The notes under the pieces were generated by a model, which ran no database searches, was not told the DNA's origin, and worked only from the letters and a program-made list of their open reading frames with translations. The position numbers were made by a program, and so were the translations under genes. Positions 5,986 through 7,528 of a DNA stretch of 7,528 nt are shown here, piece after piece. Numbering within the stretch: position 1 is the stretch's first letter; the number at the start of each line of letters is the position of its first letter. Source of the stretch: an uncultured Acetatifactor sp. GTDB lineage: Bacteria > Bacillota > Clostridia > Lachnospirales > Lachnospiraceae. The stretch lies in assembly GCA_910585615.1 (NCBI GenBank), contig CAJUFO010000125.1, positions 1-7,528 of the forward strand, read 5' to 3'.

Positions 5986-6426
5986 ATGGACATAAAGGTG
6001 ACCCAGGTGGGCCAGAGTGCACCGATAGAGCAGGTGCAGAACCCGCCGCCTGCGGACGGCAGCTTTAAATTCATGCTTGCCAGCCATGTGGAGGGGGCCG
6101 AACTCCAGGCAAGGCTGCAGACCCTCATGGAGGAAATCACCATGCAGGGGGACAGGTTGGCCAAACGCCGGGACGTGAAGGACATGAAGCACTATCGGAG
6201 GCTGGTGAAGGAGTTCATGAACGAGGTGGTGACCCATTCCCACGCCTTTTCCAGAGAGAATTTCCTGGACAGGAGGGGACGGCACAGGGTCTACGGAATC
6301 ATCAGGCTGGTGGATGAGAATTTAGACAATCTGGCCCAGGAGCTGATGAAGGACGAGCAGGATCACATGGCAATCCTGAGTACCATCGGGGAGATCAGGG
6401 GACTGCTGTTGGATATATTTACATGA
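5986..6426 (+). CDS. yaaR: YaaR family protein (DUF327)
   Basis: This 146-residue cytoplasmic protein belongs to the YaaR/DUF327 family, whose biochemical role is not established; its gene commonly lies next to holB in Firmicutes. The first 28 residues are likely flexible (PPPADGSF). The remainder is predicted mostly helical, with the family-typical stretch DVKDMKHYRRLVKEFMNEVV (about 60-79), then a second conserved part around RHRVYGIIRLVDENLDNLAQ (about 105-124). Length is normal for the family (about 145). No signal peptide, membrane segment or catalytic motif is visible. The start is well supported: AAGGAGG at 5971-5977, eight bases before ATG. The identification rests on both sequence features and position between a nucleotide-kinase gene and holB. 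Confidence 0.9.
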   Translation: MDIKVTQVGQSAPIEQVQNPPPADGSFKFMLASHVEGAELQARLQTLMEEITMQGDRLAKRRDVKDMKHYRRLVKEFMNEVVTHSHAFSRENFLDRRGRHRVYGIIRLVDENLDNLAQELMKDEQDHMAILSTIGEIRGLLLDIFT

Positions 6427-6434
6427 GGGGGAGG

Positions 6435-6466
6435 CTGCCGGGCGGGAACCGGCAGTTGCGCAACTG
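6435..6466. repeat. Two overlapping inverted repeats between yaaR and holB
   Basis: CTGCCGG (6435-6441) pairs perfectly with CCGGCAG (6449-6455) around a seven-base loop. The last three bases of that stem also begin a perfect 14-base palindrome, CAGTTGCGCAACTG (6453-6466). The two hairpins share CAG 6453-6455, so in RNA they cannot both form fully. No T-run follows; the holB Shine-Dalgarno begins five bases after the palindrome. A role in mRNA stability, ribosome access or protein binding is possible but unproven. Confidence 0.5.
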
Positions 6467-6484
6467 ACGAAGGGGGTACGGATT

Positions 6485-7477
6485 ATGGCGGGATTTCGCG
6501 ATATCATTGGGCAGGAACAGATAAAGGAGCATTTGCAGGGGGCGCTATCCACCGGGAAGATTTCCCACGCCTATATCATCAATGGGGAAAAGTCATCCGG
6601 GAAGGAGTTCATCGCCAAAGTGTTCGCCATGGCGCTGCAGTGCGAAAAGGGTGAGGCTGAGCCCTGCCAGGAATGCCATTCCTGCAGACAGGCCCTGTCG
6701 GGCAACCAGCCGGATATCGTAAAGGTGACCCATGAGAAGCCGAATACAATCAGCGTGGGAGATATCCGCATCCAGGTCAACGGGGACATTGCCGTGAAGC
6801 CCTACAGCAGCCCGTACAAGATTTATATCATAAACGAGGCGGAGAAGATGTCGGTAGAGGCCCAGAACGCTATTTTAAAGACATTGGAGGAGCCGCCGGC
6901 CTATGCGGTGATTATGCTGCTCACCGACAACGTGGACAGCCTCCTGCCCACCATCCTCAGCCGCTGTGTGGTGCTGAACATGAAGCCCGTGGCGGACAGT
7001 CGGATAAAGGCATATCTGTGCGATATCCTAAAGGTGCCGGACTACAGGGCCGAGGTCTGTGCGGCTTTCGCCAGAGGCAACGTGGGCAAGGCCAAGATGC
7101 TGGCAACCAGCGAGGAGTTCGAGAATATCAAGGCGGAAGCCCTGGCGCTGCTGAAATACATACAGGACATGGACTTGAACGAAATCGTGGCAGCCGTGAA
7201 GAAGATTACCCAGTACAAGCTGGAAATCAAAGACTACTTGGACATCTGTGCCGTCTGGTACCGGGACGCGTTGCTGTTCAAGGCCACCAACGATATGAAT
7301 CACCTGATTTTCCGGGAGGAGATACAGGCGCTGCGCAGGACTGCCCAGCGCAGCAGCTATGAAGGTATTGAGAACATCATCAAGGCACTGGACACTGCCA
7401 AGAAACGGCTGGATGCCAATGTGAACTTCGAATTGGTCATGGAGCTACTGATGCTGACTATCCAGGAGAATAGTTGA
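6485..7477 (+). CDS. holB: DNA polymerase III delta-prime subunit (clamp loader)
   Basis: A 330-residue AAA+ subunit of the replicative clamp loader, which with delta and tau/gamma opens the sliding clamp and places it on primed DNA. Domain order: N-terminal FRDIIGQEQIKEHL (4-17); P-loop-like GEKSSGKE (34-41); a zinc module with C53, C61, C64 and C67; Walker-B-like IYIINEAEKM (113-122); AILKTLEEPP (129-138); and the SRC sensor motif S159-R160-C161. A helical lid and C-terminal collar domain fill the rest. The Ser/Thr after the P-loop Lys is E41 and the Walker B Asp is N117, consistent with delta-prime being a stator that does not itself hydrolyse ATP; DnaX-type tau would be longer and keep both residues. 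Start: AGGGGG at 6471-6476, eight bases before ATG. yaaR lies 58 bases upstream, the order known from many Firmicutes. In that order ricT (PSP1 family) often comes next; it is not recognisable in the bases left. Confidence 0.95.
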   Translation: MAGFRDIIGQEQIKEHLQGALSTGKISHAYIINGEKSSGKEFIAKVFAMALQCEKGEAEPCQECHSCRQALSGNQPDIVKVTHEKPNTISVGDIRIQVNGDIAVKPYSSPYKIYIINEAEKMSVEAQNAILKTLEEPPAYAVIMLLTDNVDSLLPTILSRCVVLNMKPVADSRIKAYLCDILKVPDYRAEVCAAFARGNVGKAKMLATSEEFENIKAEALALLKYIQDMDLNEIVAAVKKITQYKLEIKDYLDICAVWYRDALLFKATNDMNHLIFREEIQALRRTAQRSSYEGIENIIKALDTAKKRLDANVNFELVMELLMLTIQENS

Positions 7478-7482
7478 ATCCC

Positions 7483-7528
7483 AGGAGGGTACATTCCCCG
7501 ATGCTTGCATCGCAACAAACTTTTCCCT
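7483..7528 (+). other. Possible start of the next gene, cut by the window end
   Basis: AGGAGGG (7483-7489) is a strong Shine-Dalgarno-like sequence, and an ATG at 7501 opens a frame that stays open for the nine codons left. The spacing of 11 bases is long, and the encoded MLASQQTFP does not resemble the start of RicT/PSP1 that I would expect here. A near-palindrome, CGATGC-TT-GCATCG (7499-7512), covers the ATG. No intrinsic terminator is visible after holB. Confidence 0.25.

Noticed and set aside
1..7528. CRISPR arrays, insertion sequences, phage or plasmid genes, toxin-antitoxin pairs
   Set aside because: No regularly spaced direct repeats, transposase, integrase or replication-initiator motifs are visible on either strand.

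Overview
The window looks like chromosomal DNA of a Gram-positive, low-sporulation-to-sporulating Clostridia lineage, most likely Lachnospiraceae-like. The pointers are the gene families, strong AGGAGG-type ribosome binding sites, frequent TTG start options, G/C-rich third codon positions, and a gene order related to the Bacillus subtilis yaaO-tmk-yaaQ-yaaR-holB-ricT segment. The taxonomic call is inference. All seven complete genes are on the + strand, tightly packed, with no transposon, CRISPR array, rRNA or phage gene visible.

Layout: positions 1-45 are the 3' half of a tRNA-Phe. A clear intrinsic terminator (60-106) follows, then an extended -10 promoter (116-124) and an 18-base palindrome resembling an ARG box (139-156). 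The genes are: a membrane-anchored L,D-transpeptidase (171-1742); an HD-domain protein (1776-2336); an Orn/Lys/Arg decarboxylase-family PLP enzyme (2333-3913); pyruvate kinase (3942-5354); a guanylate-kinase-like P-loop protein (5358-5951); YaaR/DUF327 (5986-6426); and the DNA polymerase III delta-prime subunit (6485-7477). The last 51 bases hold a Shine-Dalgarno-like sequence and a possible start of the next gene.

Intergenic gaps are 3 to 58 bases (one pair overlaps by 4), and I see no intrinsic terminator between 171 and 7477. One long transcript from the promoter near 120 is therefore possible, though internal promoters are likely for housekeeping genes such as pyk and holB. The functions are mixed: cell-wall cross-linking, an unknown HD phosphohydrolase, amino-acid decarboxylation, glycolysis, a nucleotide-kinase-like enzyme and replication. 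This reads as a conserved neighbourhood, not a single pathway.

I do not see a convincing new multi-gene system. The points most worth checking are: (1) a roughly 35-codon stretch of the decarboxylase gene (about 3512-3616) where codon use and amino-acid composition favour the +1 frame, as if two compensating indels flank it; (2) the ARG-box-like operator in the leader of the first operon; (3) the diverged GMP-binding site of the guanylate-kinase-like protein, which sits where Bacillus has tmk; and (4) overlapping palindromes in front of holB.
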